Shown: positions 43,023-53,133, counted from the stretch's first letter. The stretch: 64,000 nucleotides of DNA from Sphingobium abikonense NBRC 16140 (GCF_001598335.1 NZ_BCYT01000014.1:1-64000), one strand, 5' to 3'. Numbers and translations: made by a program. The notes: generated by a model not told the origin, from the letters alone.

Positions 43023-44639
43023 ATGCCCACAATCACCCATGACGTCATCATCATCGGTTCCGGCGCCGCCGGCCTCACCGCCGCCATCAATCTGGCGCAG
43101 GACCGCAAGGTGCTGGTGCTGGCCAAGGGCGCGCTCGATGGCGGCTCGACCAACTGGGCGCAGGGGGGCATTGCCGCTGTACTCGATGCAGGCGACAGTT
43201 TCGAGGCGCATGTCGATGACACGATGGTCGCGGGCGCGGGCCTCAACAATCGCGAGACGGTGGAGTTCGTCGTATCCGAAGCGCCCGCCGCGATCGAGCG
43301 GCTGGCGGCGCTGGGCGTACCCTTCAACCCCAGCGCGGATGGCGGCGAGGCCTTTGGCAAGCGCTGGGATCTGACGCGGGAGGGCGGGCACAGCCACCGC
43401 CGCATCGTCCATGTCGATGACGCCACCGGCCACGCCGTGCAGGTCGCCTTGCTGAAAGCCGCGCGCGCCAATCCCAACATCACGCTGATGGAGGATATGG
43501 TCGCGATCGACCTTATTACCTCACGCCATGGCGAGCGCTATTCGGGCGACGGCCATGTCTGGGGCGTCTATGCCTTCAACAAGGCGACCAAGCGCGTCGA
43601 TGCCCTTATCGGCCGCGCGACCATATTGTGCACCGGCGGCGCGGGCCGCACCTATCTCTTTTCCACAGCGCCGCGCGGCGCGACCGGTGACGGCATCGCC
43701 ATGGCCTGGCGCGCGGGCTGCCGCGTCTCCAACATGGAGATGAACCAGTTTCACCCGACCTGCCTCTATAATCTGGAGGTCAAGAATTTCCTTATCACAG
43801 AAGCGGTGCGCGGCGAAGGCGGCCATCTGAAGCTCCCCCCCGGGGTGCCGGGCGGGGGCGAGCGCTTCATGCCGCGTTTCGACGATCGCGCCGAACTCGC
43901 CCCGCGCGATATCGTCGCGCGCGCGATCGACCATGAAATCAAGCGCCTGGGTCTGGACTATGTCCATCTCGACATCAGCCACCAGCCGCCCGAATTTGTG
44001 AAGCATCACTTCCCCACCATCTATGCGCGCCTACTGGACCTCGACATCGACATCACCAAAGAGCCGATCCCGGTCGTCCCGGCGCAGCATTATACTTGCG
44101 GCGGCGTCATCATCGATCTGGACGGGCGCACCGACCTGCCCGGCCTCTATGCCGCCGGCGAAGTGACCGAAAGCGGCCTGCACGGCGCCAATCGCCTGGC
44201 GTCCAACTCGCTGCTCGAATGTTTCGTCTTCGGCGAAGCGGCGGCCAAGCATATTCGCGGGTCCTGGGATCAGCTGCCCCCACCACCCGCGATCCGCGCC
44301 TGGGACGAAAGCCGCGTCACCAACAGCGACGAGGAAGTCATCGTCCAGCATAACTGGAAGGAAATCCGTCGCTTCATGTGGGACTATGTCGGGATTGTCC
44401 GCACCACCAAGCGGCTGGAGCGGGCGCAGCACCGCATCGACCTGCTGGCGCGGGAAGTTGACGATTATTACGGCAATTTCCGCGTGACGCCCGACCTTAT
44501 CGAATTGCGCAATTTGCTGGAGGTCGCGCGCCTCGTCGTCCGCTCCGCGCTCCATCGCAAGGAAAGCCGGGGCCTGCACTATACGCTCGACTATCCCGAC
44601 ACGCTGCCCCAGGCGGTCGATACGGTGCTGGCCCCCTAG
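43023..44639 (+). CDS. nadB: L-aspartate oxidase
   Basis: 538 residues, FAD-dependent, oxidising aspartate to iminoaspartate in NAD synthesis. FAD motif VIIGSGAAGLTAAINLA at 8-24; succinate-dehydrogenase-type signatures GGSTNWAQGGIAAV, REGGHSHRRIVHVDD and HYTCGGVIIDLDGRTDLPGLYAAGE. nadA and nadC are not adjacent. The stop overlaps the convergent histidine kinase gene by 4 bp. Confidence 0.96.
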   Translation: MPTITHDVIIIGSGAAGLTAAINLAQDRKVLVLAKGALDGGSTNWAQGGIAAVLDAGDSFEAHVDDTMVAGAGLNNRETVEFVVSEAPAAIERLAALGVPFNPSADGGEAFGKRWDLTREGGHSHRRIVHVDDATGHAVQVALLKAARANPNITLMEDMVAIDLITSRHGERYSGDGHVWGVYAFNKATKRVDALIGRATILCTGGAGRTYLFSTAPRGATGDGIAMAWRAGCRVSNMEMNQFHPTCLYNLEVKNFLITEAVRGEGGHLKLPPGVPGGGERFMPRFDDRAELAPRDIVARAIDHEIKRLGLDYVHLDISHQPPEFVKHHFPTIYARLLDLDIDITKEPIPVVPAQHYTCGGVIIDLDGRTDLPGLYAAGEVTESGLHGANRLASNSLLECFVFGEAAAKHIRGSWDQLPPPPAIRAWDESRVTNSDEEVIVQHNWKEIRRFMWDYVGIVRTTKRLERAQHRIDLLAREVDDYYGNFRVTPDLIELRNLLEVARLVVRSALHRKESRGLHYTLDYPDTLPQAVDTVLAP

Positions 44640-46519
44640 CCCGCGACCCGGCGGCCCGGCAACGGTTCGGGTGCGTCGGCTTCGACGATGTGGCGCAAAA
44701 GGGTTAGCAGATTGCCCCGGTCGAACGGCTTGTTGAGCAGCGGCCGCCCATTGAAGGCGACGGGCAGATGTTCGGGGCCATAACCCGACAGAAACAGAAA
44801 AGGTATGCCCCGGCGATCCAGCGCCTCGGCGATCTGGTCGACCGCCGCTCCTTGCAAATTGCCGTCCAGGATCGCCGCGTCGAACGCAAGCGTTTCGACC
44901 GCATCGACCGCTTCGTCCAGTGTCGATGGCGTGCCCACAACGCGCGCGCCCGCATCGGTCAGCACATCGGCCAGTTCGAATGCGATCAACGGCTCATCCT
45001 CGACGACCAGAAAGTCCAATCCTTCCAGGATGGTGTGGCTGTTGAGACGCTCGCCATAGATGACCGGCTCGGGAGCCGCGCCGCCGGTCGACAGGCGCGC
45101 TGGTCCCATATCCGCCACGACGACAGGCGACCAGGGAAGGTCGAACTGCCAGTGCACGCCTTCCACCGGATAGTCGGCGCTGACGACCCCGCCCTCCCCC
45201 AACAGGCTTCGTTCGACCAGCACCGTGCCAAAGCCCTTGCGCGTGGGCGGGGTGACGGCAGGACCGCCGCTCTCGCGCCAGCTCAGCAACAACCGGTCAT
45301 CCGTTATCCGCCAGTCGATGAACACATGCCCTTCGCGGTTGGACAATGCGCCATATTTGGCGGCATTGGTGCCCAGTTCATGCAGGACCAGCGCCAGATG
45401 CAGCGCCAGATTGGGCGGCAATTCGACCTGAGGGCCGGACACGGAACAGCGCCCCTCATCTATCGTGCCCAGGTCCAGCTGGTCCTGCACCAGTTGCGAC
45501 AGGCTCGCGCTCTGCCAGGTCTGACGGCTGAGCAGGGAATGGGCCTGCGCCAGAGCCTGCAGGCGACCGGTGAATTTGTCGGCGAATTCAGCGGGGCTAG
45601 GCGCACCTTTGAGTGTCTGGAACGCGATCGCCTGCACGGACGCCAGCGTATTCTTGACCCGGTGGTTCAGCTCGCCGATCAGAAGATGCTGCGTTTCCTC
45701 CGCCCGCCGCCGTTCGGTGATATCCAGTATCTGGACGCTGACCGATGCCGGCCGGCCCTGATGATCCAGCAGCAGCGAATAATAAAATTCGCATTCCAGC
45801 GCGGCGCCGTCGATCCGTTTGACCGTATGGACCTGCATGTCCCGCTGTTCGCCGCCCAGTGTGAGCGCAGCGACATGGCGCGTCACCGCGCCCGCCGTCT
45901 CCGCGTCCATCCACCCGATCGTCCCGGCGTGACGTCCCAGCACAGCTTCCGCCGACCAGCCGAACAGCCGCTCTGCCCCTCGCGTCCAGCTGATCAGCCG
46001 CAGATCAGGCTCGAACTCCACAATGGCGAGCGGCGAATTGTCGCGATGGGCATTGAGCCGGTTGAGCGTGGTGGCCAGTTGCTCGGCCGTGTCGCGCAAC
46101 GCGTCGCGCTGGCGCGCTAGTGTCTGCCGCTGCCGGCTCAATTCGAAAAAGACATCGGTTTTGCTGCGCAGCATGCGCGTGTCGATGGGCTTCAACAGAT
46201 AATCGACCGCGCCGGCCTCATATCCGCGAAAACGGCGCTGTTCATCGGTCGCGACCGCCGTCAGAAAGATGATTGGGATAGCGCGCGTCCGCTCCGTCGA
46301 TCGCATGATCTCGGCCAGTTCGAACCCGTCCATTTCCGGCATCTGCACGTCTAGCAGCGCCAGCGCGAATTCATGCTCCAGCATCAGTTCCAGCGCCTGC
46401 GCCCCCGACTGCGCCTTGAACAGGCGCAATCCGTCAGCGGCGAGCAGCGCTTCGAGCGCTTCGAGATTCTGCGGCACATCGTCCACCAGCAGGAAATTGA
46501 TCGGCGGTTCTTCAGACAT
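44636..46519 (-). CDS. receiver-PAS-HWE histidine kinase-receiver protein
   Basis: About 627 residues from ATG 46519, chosen for AGGA 10 nt upstream and only an 8-bp overlap with cheR. Domains in order: a receiver (INFLLVDDVPQ; Asp in LLDVQMPEMDG; Lys in YLLKPID), a helical linker, a PAS domain (FEPDLRLISWTRGAERLFGW), an HWE-type kinase with the phospho-His in ELNHRVKNTLAS and a degenerate HATPase (HELGTNAAKYGALS), then a C-terminal receiver (FLVVEDEPLIAFEL). HWE/HisKA2 kinases in sphingomonads often feed the PhyR general stress response. It is co-expressed with CheR and the large hybrid kinase. Confidence 0.92.
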   Translation of the reverse strand: MSEEPPINFLLVDDVPQNLEALEALLAADGLRLFKAQSGAQALELMLEHEFALALLDVQMPEMDGFELAEIMRSTERTRAIPIIFLTAVATDEQRRFRGYEAGAVDYLLKPIDTRMLRSKTDVFFELSRQRQTLARQRDALRDTAEQLATTLNRLNAHRDNSPLAIVEFEPDLRLISWTRGAERLFGWSAEAVLGRHAGTIGWMDAETAGAVTRHVAALTLGGEQRDMQVHTVKRIDGAALECEFYYSLLLDHQGRPASVSVQILDITERRRAEETQHLLIGELNHRVKNTLASVQAIAFQTLKGAPSPAEFADKFTGRLQALAQAHSLLSRQTWQSASLSQLVQDQLDLGTIDEGRCSVSGPQVELPPNLALHLALVLHELGTNAAKYGALSNREGHVFIDWRITDDRLLLSWRESGGPAVTPPTRKGFGTVLVERSLLGEGGVVSADYPVEGVHWQFDLPWSPVVVADMGPARLSTGGAAPEPVIYGERLNSHTILEGLDFLVVEDEPLIAFELADVLTDAGARVVGTPSTLDEAVDAVETLAFDAAILDGNLQGAAVDQIAEALDRRGIPFLFLSGYGPEHLPVAFNGRPLLNKPFDRGNLLTLLRHIVEADAPEPLPGRRVAG

Positions 46520-47387
46520 GGATGACATTTCCTGCGCTTGCAGCTTTCCTGTAGACGCGCTCTTGCGCGGCAAATTCGCTAAATGCATTTGCATGGGTTG
46601 AAAAACGCAAGGTTTCCTTTGCACCAAGCCCCAGAAAACCGCCGCGGACCAGCGAGTCCCGGAACAGGCCGATCGCCCGGTCCTGCAAGGGCCGATCGAA
46701 ATAGATGAGGACATTGCGGCAGGATATCAGATGCACCTCGCCGAACACCTGATCGCTGACCAGACTATGTTCGGCAAAGACCGTGCGCGCCCGCAGGCCG
46801 GGGTCGAAACGCGCGCCGCCATAAGCGGCGGTATAATGATCGCTAAGAGACGTGCGCGCGCCCGACGCCTGATGATTAGCGGTAAAGCCCGCCAGCCGGT
46901 CCAAGTCATAGATGCCCAGTTCCGCCTTGCGCAGCGCGGCCGGGCTGATGTCGGTCGCGTAAAACAGCGTGCGACTGTCCAGCCCCTCCTCCCGGAACAG
47001 AATGGCGAGGGAATAAAGTTCCTCCCCCGTACTGCATCCCGCCACCCAGACCTTGAGCGAGGGGAAGGTCGCGAGATGGGGAATCACTTCCTCGCGCAGC
47101 GCGCGAAAATAGGCGGGGTCGCGAAACATCTCGCTGACATGGATGGTCAGGAAACTCAGCAGGTCGGGCAGGATCGCGGGCTCATGCAGCATGCGATGCT
47201 GCAACATGGACAGGCTTTCGCACCGGAAATATTGCTGCGCCCGCACCATGCGGCGCAGCATCGATCCCCGGGAATAGCCGCGAAAATCGAACTGATGCCG
47301 ACGCCACAGCAGGTCGAGCAAGCTGTCCAGCTCCAGCAATTGCAGCTCGTCGCCGGCGTCGTCCGCCACAACCATGTCCATCGTCAT
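46512..47387 (-). CDS. CheR-type protein methyltransferase
   Basis: 291 residues. The N-terminal helical CheR domain (FDFRGYSRGSMLRRMVRAQQ) and the SAM-binding domain (VWVAGCSTGEELYSLAILF; ISCRNVLIYFD) are complete. Such enzymes methylate Glu residues of chemoreceptors, but no receptor, CheA, CheW or CheB is in the window. It overlaps both flanking kinase genes by 4-8 bp, suggesting it modifies one of them or a shared sensor, a pattern seen in non-chemotaxis signalling operons. Confidence 0.92.
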   Translation of the reverse strand: MTMDMVVADDAGDELQLLELDSLLDLLWRRHQFDFRGYSRGSMLRRMVRAQQYFRCESLSMLQHRMLHEPAILPDLLSFLTIHVSEMFRDPAYFRALREEVIPHLATFPSLKVWVAGCSTGEELYSLAILFREEGLDSRTLFYATDISPAALRKAELGIYDLDRLAGFTANHQASGARTSLSDHYTAAYGGARFDPGLRARTVFAEHSLVSDQVFGEVHLISCRNVLIYFDRPLQDRAIGLFRDSLVRGGFLGLGAKETLRFSTHANAFSEFAAQERVYRKAASAGNVIHV

Positions 47388-50300
47388 CGCGGCATCCAGA
47401 CGCGGACCAGAGACAGCAGCTTGTCGACGTCCAGCGGCTTTGCCAGATAGTCATTGGCCCCCGCCGCGATGCACTGCGCCTGATCCTGCGCGGTCGCCTT
47501 TGCTGTCAGGCTGATGATCGGCAGGTCGCGCCAGTCCGGATTGGCCCTGATCTCGCGCGTGGCCGTCAGCCCGTCCATTTCGGGCATCATCACGTCCATC
47601 AGCACCAGGTCGATTTCCCGACCGCGCTCGCCCTCCAGGAATGTAAGCGCCTCCACGCCGTTGCGCGCGATATGGACGGTCGCGCCATGCGGCTCGAACA
47701 GGCTGGTGAGCGCATAGATGTTGCGCACATCATCCTCCGCCACCAGGATGTTGCGCCCTTCCAACAGCGCGTCGCGATTGAGCGCGGTCGCCAGCATCGC
47801 CTGCTGCCGCGCAGGCAGGTCGGCGACCACCTGATGCAGGAACAGCGTCACCTCATCGAGCAGCCGTTCGGGCGACTTGGCCCCCTTGATGATGATCGAC
47901 TTGGAATAGCGGCGCAGGCGCAGCTCTTCCTCGGCCGACAGGTCGCGGCCGGTATAGACGATGACCGGCGGGAAGGAGAGGCTGTCGTCGCGGCTCAGCT
48001 TTTCCAGCAGTTCAAAGCCCGATGCGTCGGGCAGGTTGAGGTCCATGACCATGCAATCGAATGTCTGGGTCGACAACCGGTCCAGACATTCGCTTGCGTC
48101 GGCTGCCTCCACCGTGTCCACGTCGCGCGTCGCCAGCAGCAGGCGCAGGCTTTCCCGCTGGGTCGCGTCATCCTCCACCAGCAGCACGCGGCGCATGCGG
48201 GCGGAAAAATGATGCTGCAAGCCTTCCAGGACATCGGCCAGCTCCTGCCGTTTGACCGGCTTGAACATATAGCCCACCGCGCCACTGGACAGCGCCGCAT
48301 GGGCATGGTCGGCCACGGACACGCAATGCACCGGAATATGCCGGGTATTGACGTCGCGCTTCAACCGGTCGAGCACGGACAGGCCGCTATGGTCGGGCAG
48401 CCCCATGTCGAGGATGATCGCCTGCGGCACGAACTGGCGCGCCAGCGTCACCCCTTCGTCCGCGCTTTCGGCCAGCAGGCACTGAAAATCCATTTCTCGC
48501 GCCAAGTCGCACAATATGCGGGCGAAAGCGGGATCGTCCTCGACAAACAGGATGACGCGGCTGTCGCCGGTCAGCGCGTCCCGATCATCCTCGACGGACC
48601 GGGCACGGGGAAGCGGCGCTGGCAGGTCGGTGCGGGTCGCCAGCAGCGGGGCCGCCTCGCGCGGCGCGGGCCGATAATGCGAACGGGTAACGGGCGTCTC
48701 GGCGAAATGGCGCGGCAGGGTGAGCGTGAAGCTACTCCCCTCCCCCGGTGCGCTCACCAGACTGATCTCGCCGCCCAGCAATTTCGCCAGCTCGCGTGAG
48801 ATCGACAGGCCCAGCCCCGTGCCGCCATATTTGCGGCTGACCGACCCATCGGCCTGTCGGAAGGGTTCGAACACCGTCTGCTGTTGCTCGGCTGGGATGC
48901 CGATGCCCGTATCATGCACGGTAAAGGCGATGGCATCGTCGCCCGCCTCTTCCACCGTCAGCGTCACTTCGCCCTTGTCAGTAAACTTGATCGCGTTCGA
49001 CAGGAAATTCTTGAGGATCTGCTCCACCCGATGAGGGTCGCTCTCAATCTCGACCGGCATCGCCCCGACCGCGGGTATCCGCAACGCAATCCCTTTCTGG
49101 CGGGCGCCCGGCTCCAGCAGAGCATGCAGCTTCTCGACCATCGGCGCGATGCGCATGGGGCGCGTCTGAAGGTCTACATGCCCCGCCTCGATCTTCGAAA
49201 TATCCAATATGTCGTTGATCAGCAGCAACAGGTCGTTGCCGGACGTCTCGATGGTTTCGGCATGGCGCACCTGCTCCGGAGTCAAATTGCCAGCCCGATT
49301 ATCGGCCAGCAATCGCGCCATGATCAGCAGGGAATTGAGCGGGGTGCGCAGTTCGTGGCTCATATTGGCCAGAAATTCGGATTTGTAGCGGCTCGCCTGC
49401 TCCAGTTCGCGCGCCTGTTCCTCCAGCGACGCCTGCGCGCGCGTCAGGTCATTGCGTTGCTGGACCAGTTGCTGGGTCTGCTCCTCCAGCTCAACATTGG
49501 TCTGTTCCAGTTCCGCCTGCTGCGTTTCCAGCCGCGCCTGCGAATCAAGCAGCACCCGGCTCTGCTCCTCCAGTTCCTCGTTCGCGCTGCGCAATTCCTC
49601 GCTTTGCGCCTGCAATTCTTCCGATTGCTGCTGCGTTTCCTCCAGCAGTTCCTGCAAGCGCTCACGATAGCGCGCGGCGCGGATCGCCTTGCCGATCGCT
49701 TCCCCCGCCCGTTCCAACAGCACCAACGCCTGCGCGTCAGGCTCCTGCGCAAAGCCGATCTCCAGCACGGCAACCACATCATCGTCGGCGCAAGCGGGCG
49801 CGACCAGCATGGTTGTGGGCGCGGCCTGACCCATGCCGGTGCCATAGGACAAATAGGAAGATGGCACCGGGCCAATCCGAACAGTCCGCCGTTCCGTGAT
49901 GGCAACGCCGATCAAGCCATCGTCCGGCCCGGTCGACGCAATGATGTCAGCGCCCTGCGGCACCCCGATGCTGGCGATCCGGCGATAAGCCGCGCCATCA
50001 TCGACGAACAGCAACGCCGCCTGCGCGTCCAGCCGGGTCGTGAGATAACGGAGCAGGTCTTCGCCCAACGTGGCCAGACTGCGTTCGCCCGCCATCGCCC
50101 GGCCAATGCCGATCTGCGACCGCTGCACCCACTCCTCGCGCCGCACCGCGAGCTTGGTGCGGATGAACAGATAGCCAAGGCCACCCAGAAGCCAGGCCGT
50201 CAGGCCTCCAAGCGAGCGATTGACCTGCGCCACCACCGGATCGACGCCCGCCGGCGCAATCTGATAGCCGATCACCATCAGCAACGTCGCGATTGCCGCC

Positions 50301-50488
50301 AGCAACGGCGGAATGATCGCCCGTGACGTCATGTAGGACAATGTTATGGGGAGCAGGTACAGCACCCATACCGACATGCCGAGCGGTAATGCCGTATCCG
50401 CCAGAAAAGGCGGGATCATCAGGATCAGAAGGGCTAGAGGGAGCAACGTCGCTGATCGCGCCGGGGTCATCCCGAACAGGGAGGGCAT
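47384..50488 (-). CDS. hybrid histidine kinase with GAF-like domain and three receivers
   Basis: 1034 residues. Four or five N-terminal membrane helices (about residues 12-115) precede a GAF-like domain (RYLTTRLDAQAALLFVDDGA), a long Gln/Glu-rich coiled coil (YRERLQELLEETQQQSEELQ onwards), a HisKA domain (NMSHELRTPLNS), a HATPase (FEPFRQADGSVSRKYGGTG) and three receivers whose first segments are VILFVEDDPAF, RVLLVEDDATQ and NILVAEDDVRN. Phosphate can therefore pass along several receivers. It is first of three overlapping genes, with CheR and the HWE kinase following. The gap 50489-50652 contains no gene. Confidence 0.94.
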   Translation of the reverse strand: MPSLFGMTPARSATLLPLALLILMIPPFLADTALPLGMSVWVLYLLPITLSYMTSRAIIPPLLAAIATLLMVIGYQIAPAGVDPVVAQVNRSLGGLTAWLLGGLGYLFIRTKLAVRREEWVQRSQIGIGRAMAGERSLATLGEDLLRYLTTRLDAQAALLFVDDGAAYRRIASIGVPQGADIIASTGPDDGLIGVAITERRTVRIGPVPSSYLSYGTGMGQAAPTTMLVAPACADDDVVAVLEIGFAQEPDAQALVLLERAGEAIGKAIRAARYRERLQELLEETQQQSEELQAQSEELRSANEELEEQSRVLLDSQARLETQQAELEQTNVELEEQTQQLVQQRNDLTRAQASLEEQARELEQASRYKSEFLANMSHELRTPLNSLLIMARLLADNRAGNLTPEQVRHAETIETSGNDLLLLINDILDISKIEAGHVDLQTRPMRIAPMVEKLHALLEPGARQKGIALRIPAVGAMPVEIESDPHRVEQILKNFLSNAIKFTDKGEVTLTVEEAGDDAIAFTVHDTGIGIPAEQQQTVFEPFRQADGSVSRKYGGTGLGLSISRELAKLLGGEISLVSAPGEGSSFTLTLPRHFAETPVTRSHYRPAPREAAPLLATRTDLPAPLPRARSVEDDRDALTGDSRVILFVEDDPAFARILCDLAREMDFQCLLAESADEGVTLARQFVPQAIILDMGLPDHSGLSVLDRLKRDVNTRHIPVHCVSVADHAHAALSSGAVGYMFKPVKRQELADVLEGLQHHFSARMRRVLLVEDDATQRESLRLLLATRDVDTVEAADASECLDRLSTQTFDCMVMDLNLPDASGFELLEKLSRDDSLSFPPVIVYTGRDLSAEEELRLRRYSKSIIIKGAKSPERLLDEVTLFLHQVVADLPARQQAMLATALNRDALLEGRNILVAEDDVRNIYALTSLFEPHGATVHIARNGVEALTFLEGERGREIDLVLMDVMMPEMDGLTATREIRANPDWRDLPIISLTAKATAQDQAQCIAAGANDYLAKPLDVDKLLSLVRVWMPR

Positions 50489-50581
50489 CGTGTCTTCATT
50501 CTTTCGTCACAGCGCCCCCACGCCGCGCCGCCATATTGCAAGCCGGTCGCGACGACGCAAGGCTATTCAAACAAATACGCG

Positions 50582-50601
50582 CCAACCAACGGAGCGGTTG
50601 G
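50582..50601 (-). terminator. possible terminator of the parA-parB transcript
   Basis: CCAACC (50582-50587) and GGTTGG (50596-50601) form a 6-bp stem located about 50 bp after the parB stop. On the minus strand it is followed by GCGTATTTGTTTG, loosely T-rich. Confidence 0.4.
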
Positions 50602-50652
50602 TCCGCACTTGCCAATTTTGAACAGGACCTCTTGCCATTGGCGGCATTCGCC

Positions 50653-51696
50653 TCATCCGGCGGGCCAGTGATTGTCCAACAGATCGCGCAATGCCGCCTC
50701 AACCTCAGCCCGTTCGCCCCCACCCTTGTGAAACAAGGTCACGGTCACGCCGCGCCGGTCTTTCGCATCGACGCGCAACAGCGGCGCACCACTGCCGCTA
50801 TGAATGATGACCGCATCCGATCCTGTCCTCTTGGGGGCCTTGGGCGGGCGCGCCTTGTCCCGCATTGTGCCGGTCATGCCGGCCGCCGCCACCAGAGCCC
50901 GGATCATTTCCGGCGCATTGGCCGGACCATCCCCCTCCCCTGCCAGTCGCGCCTCGTAAATCCGCCTTGCCTCGCCCAGCACCGCCGCGCGCATGTCGTC
51001 GGCTTTCAGGATCGGCTTCAAACTGCCGATATGCGAAATCTTGAGATCGAAGGGATCGGGGAACGCCTGCACCAAATCCTGCGGCAGCCGCGCAAGGTCA
51101 AGATAGCGGCTTAGCCATGCTTCCGACTGGTTGAGCCGTTTGGCCATCTGCTTCTGACTGCCGCCATAATAGAGGTCGAGCGCCTTCAAATAATCGCGCG
51201 CGCGCTCCAGATCACTAAGGTCCGCGCGCGCACGATTCTCCAGATCGGAGACGCGAAACGCCTGCTCGTCAGTTAAGTCCCTGATTTCAACGAGATAGCG
51301 TATCTCGGGATGATTATGCTGCCGCAGCCACGACACCGCCCAATGTCGCCGCGCGCCGCAAATCACCTCGAAATCATAATCCGGGTCCTGAACCCGCCGA
51401 ACGATCGCGGGCACTTCCTGCTTACCCTGCGCCAGAATGCTTTCAATGAGATCGTTGCACCGATCCTCGTTCAGCGCGGCATAGTCGCGATTATGCCGAT
51501 GCCATATGCGACAGCGCGCGGGGTCGACCAGTTCCTGGGGGTTGTTCACAACCGATCCCGACGCCAGCTCTGCCAGACGATTGTTGCGACCGCCCAGCAC
51601 GCCGACGCCCAGCCGCGTCGGCCTGCCCTGCCCTTCGGCGCCCGGATCGACGGCAGACACCAGATCAGCCATGAAACTCTTGTTTCTGGAGTTCAT
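50653..51696 (-). CDS. parB: ParB/RepB-family plasmid partition protein
   Basis: 347 residues. The ParB/Srx-like N-terminal domain includes IWHRHNRDYAALNEDRCNDL and the GxRR-type nucleotide motif CGARRHWAVSWLR. A helix-turn-helix follows (QKQMAKRLNQSEAWLSRYLDLARLP) that should bind the centromere, and the C-terminus is a probable dimerisation region. It is 46 bp downstream of parA, and a copy of the parS-like palindrome lies between the two. It is closer to plasmid RepB/ParB than to chromosomal Spo0J. Confidence 0.94.
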   Translation of the reverse strand: MNSRNKSFMADLVSAVDPGAEGQGRPTRLGVGVLGGRNNRLAELASGSVVNNPQELVDPARCRIWHRHNRDYAALNEDRCNDLIESILAQGKQEVPAIVRRVQDPDYDFEVICGARRHWAVSWLRQHNHPEIRYLVEIRDLTDEQAFRVSDLENRARADLSDLERARDYLKALDLYYGGSQKQMAKRLNQSEAWLSRYLDLARLPQDLVQAFPDPFDLKISHIGSLKPILKADDMRAAVLGEARRIYEARLAGEGDGPANAPEMIRALVAAAGMTGTMRDKARPPKAPKRTGSDAVIIHSGSGAPLLRVDAKDRRGVTVTLFHKGGGERAEVEAALRDLLDNHWPAG

Positions 51697-51716
51697 GCCA
51701 CCCCTCCCTCATCCCG

Positions 51717-51734
51717 AATTGCAGGGCTGCAATT
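51717..51734. repeat. parS-like palindrome, copy 1
   Basis: AATTGCAGGGCTGCAATT: 8-bp perfect arms around a GG centre, located between parA and parB. The same sequence recurs twice more in the module (53134-53153 and 53553-53572) and was not noticed elsewhere in the window. Confidence 0.85.
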
Positions 51735-51742
51735 TGGCGCGC

Positions 51743-52945
51743 TCATGCATGCCCCTCCTTGCGCAGCCGCCCCAGATGGCTGGGCCAAGTCTTGCGAATA
51801 TCCAGCTCTATCTCCGCATTCACCCCGTCCAGATAGGTCAGGCACCGGTCGCGCACCGCCTTGCTGGTCATCGGCCCTTCCAGTTCATAGACCGTCATCA
51901 ACCGCGCAGTCGCATTGTCGATTTCCGCCGAGTCCTTGAGCGGGGTACGCACCATGGCATTGCCATAGACCTGCCGCATCAGGTCGAGCAGCCCCTTCTG
52001 CATCGACTTGCCTTCATCCACCTTGGACGCCACGAACCGCAGGAACGCGAGCTGCGGCGCAAGATCGTAGGACGCCAGTTCCTGGATCGTCTCGTCCAGC
52101 ATGGCCAGGAAAGCAGCGGTTGAGGAAAAGTCCATAACCGTCGGGGGCACCGGCACGACCAGCGCATTGGCCGCCCGCAGCACCGACAGCGAAATGGCGC
52201 CAAGCGCGGGCGGCGGGTCCAGGATGATGACGTCGTACAAATCCTGCACCGACGCGATGCCATGCGCCATCCGGTCGAGCAACGCCCCCTGCCCCCGCGC
52301 CATCCGCGCGGCCAGTTCATATTCGGACTGGAACAGCCGCAAATTGGCGGGAATCAGGTCCAGGCCATCGAAATGCGTCTTCTTGATCGCATAGTCGAGC
52401 GACGCCCGCTCCCCTTCGCGCAGATAGGGGTAGAGCGTCTCATTCTCGTCCAGATCAAGGTCGGGAACATAGCCGAACAGGGTCGTGGCCGACGCCTGGC
52501 TGTCGCAATCGATCAGCAGCACCCGATAGCCGCGGATCGCCAGATATTGAGCGAGATGGACCGATATCGTGGACTTGCCCACGCCACCCTTGAAATTCTG
52601 CACGGCGATGATCGAACAAGGATCCTCGCGATCGCGCCAGGGCCGCGTGCCGAACGTGCCGCGCATGTCGTTGAGCTGCGCCAGCGTATAGCCCATGCGT
52701 CGTCCATTGTCGGCGCGGGGAGGGGGGACGAGCCGACCATCGCTCTCCGCTTCCCGAATCGCCGCTGTCGTCCGCCCGACCAGATCGGCCGCCTTGCCAA
52801 TCTGAAATGTCGGCTCACGCCGTTCGTCTGCGCGGGCATTGCGCGCAGAATTGCGCAGTTTTTCGAGGACAGACGATGATCGCGCGGCTAGAGTGGCAAC
52901 ATCCAGTGCTTCCCCCAGCCGCACTTGTTCAAATGCGGAAGCCAT
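51743..52945 (-). CDS. parA: ParA-type partition ATPase with N-terminal HTH
   Basis: 400 residues. The first 100 form a DNA-binding region (FQIGKAADLVGRTTAAIREAESDGRL resembles a MerR-like HTH), the mark of type Ia plasmid ParA proteins that also autoregulate. The ATPase domain has the deviant Walker A FKGGVGKSTISVHLA, VLLIDCDSQASAT and VIILDPPPALG. It moves the replicon by interaction with ParB on parS. The upstream gap (52946-53574) holds two iterons and two further regulatory palindromes. Confidence 0.95.
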   Translation of the reverse strand: MASAFEQVRLGEALDVATLAARSSSVLEKLRNSARNARADERREPTFQIGKAADLVGRTTAAIREAESDGRLVPPPRADNGRRMGYTLAQLNDMRGTFGTRPWRDREDPCSIIAVQNFKGGVGKSTISVHLAQYLAIRGYRVLLIDCDSQASATTLFGYVPDLDLDENETLYPYLREGERASLDYAIKKTHFDGLDLIPANLRLFQSEYELAARMARGQGALLDRMAHGIASVQDLYDVIILDPPPALGAISLSVLRAANALVVPVPPTVMDFSSTAAFLAMLDETIQELASYDLAPQLAFLRFVASKVDEGKSMQKGLLDLMRQVYGNAMVRTPLKDSAEIDNATARLMTVYELEGPMTSKAVRDRCLTYLDGVNAEIELDIRKTWPSHLGRLRKEGHA

Positions 52946-53063
52946 AGCTGCTCCTTGTGAAACTAGCGTGTTACATCCCCGATTTTCACTTTCTCGTCAA
53001 TATGGGCCTCTCTTTCGCAAATCAGGATAACGCGACATTTGCGACGCAAGCAACTGATCGTAG

Positions 53064-53122
53064 CCTGACCTATTGGGGGCAATATAGCAGAGCGCGGGCG
53101 AAGCAACCTGACCTATTGGGGG
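53064..53122 (+). repeat. two iteron-like repeats near parA
   Basis: Identical 16-mers CCTGACCTATTGGGGG at 53064-53079 and 53107-53122, start-to-start distance 43 bp. They match the reverse complement of the iterons on the other side of repA (CCCCCANNAGGTCAGG), so RepA probably binds here as well, perhaps for copy control or parA regulation. Confidence 0.8.
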
Positions 53123-53133
53123 AAGCCAACACG

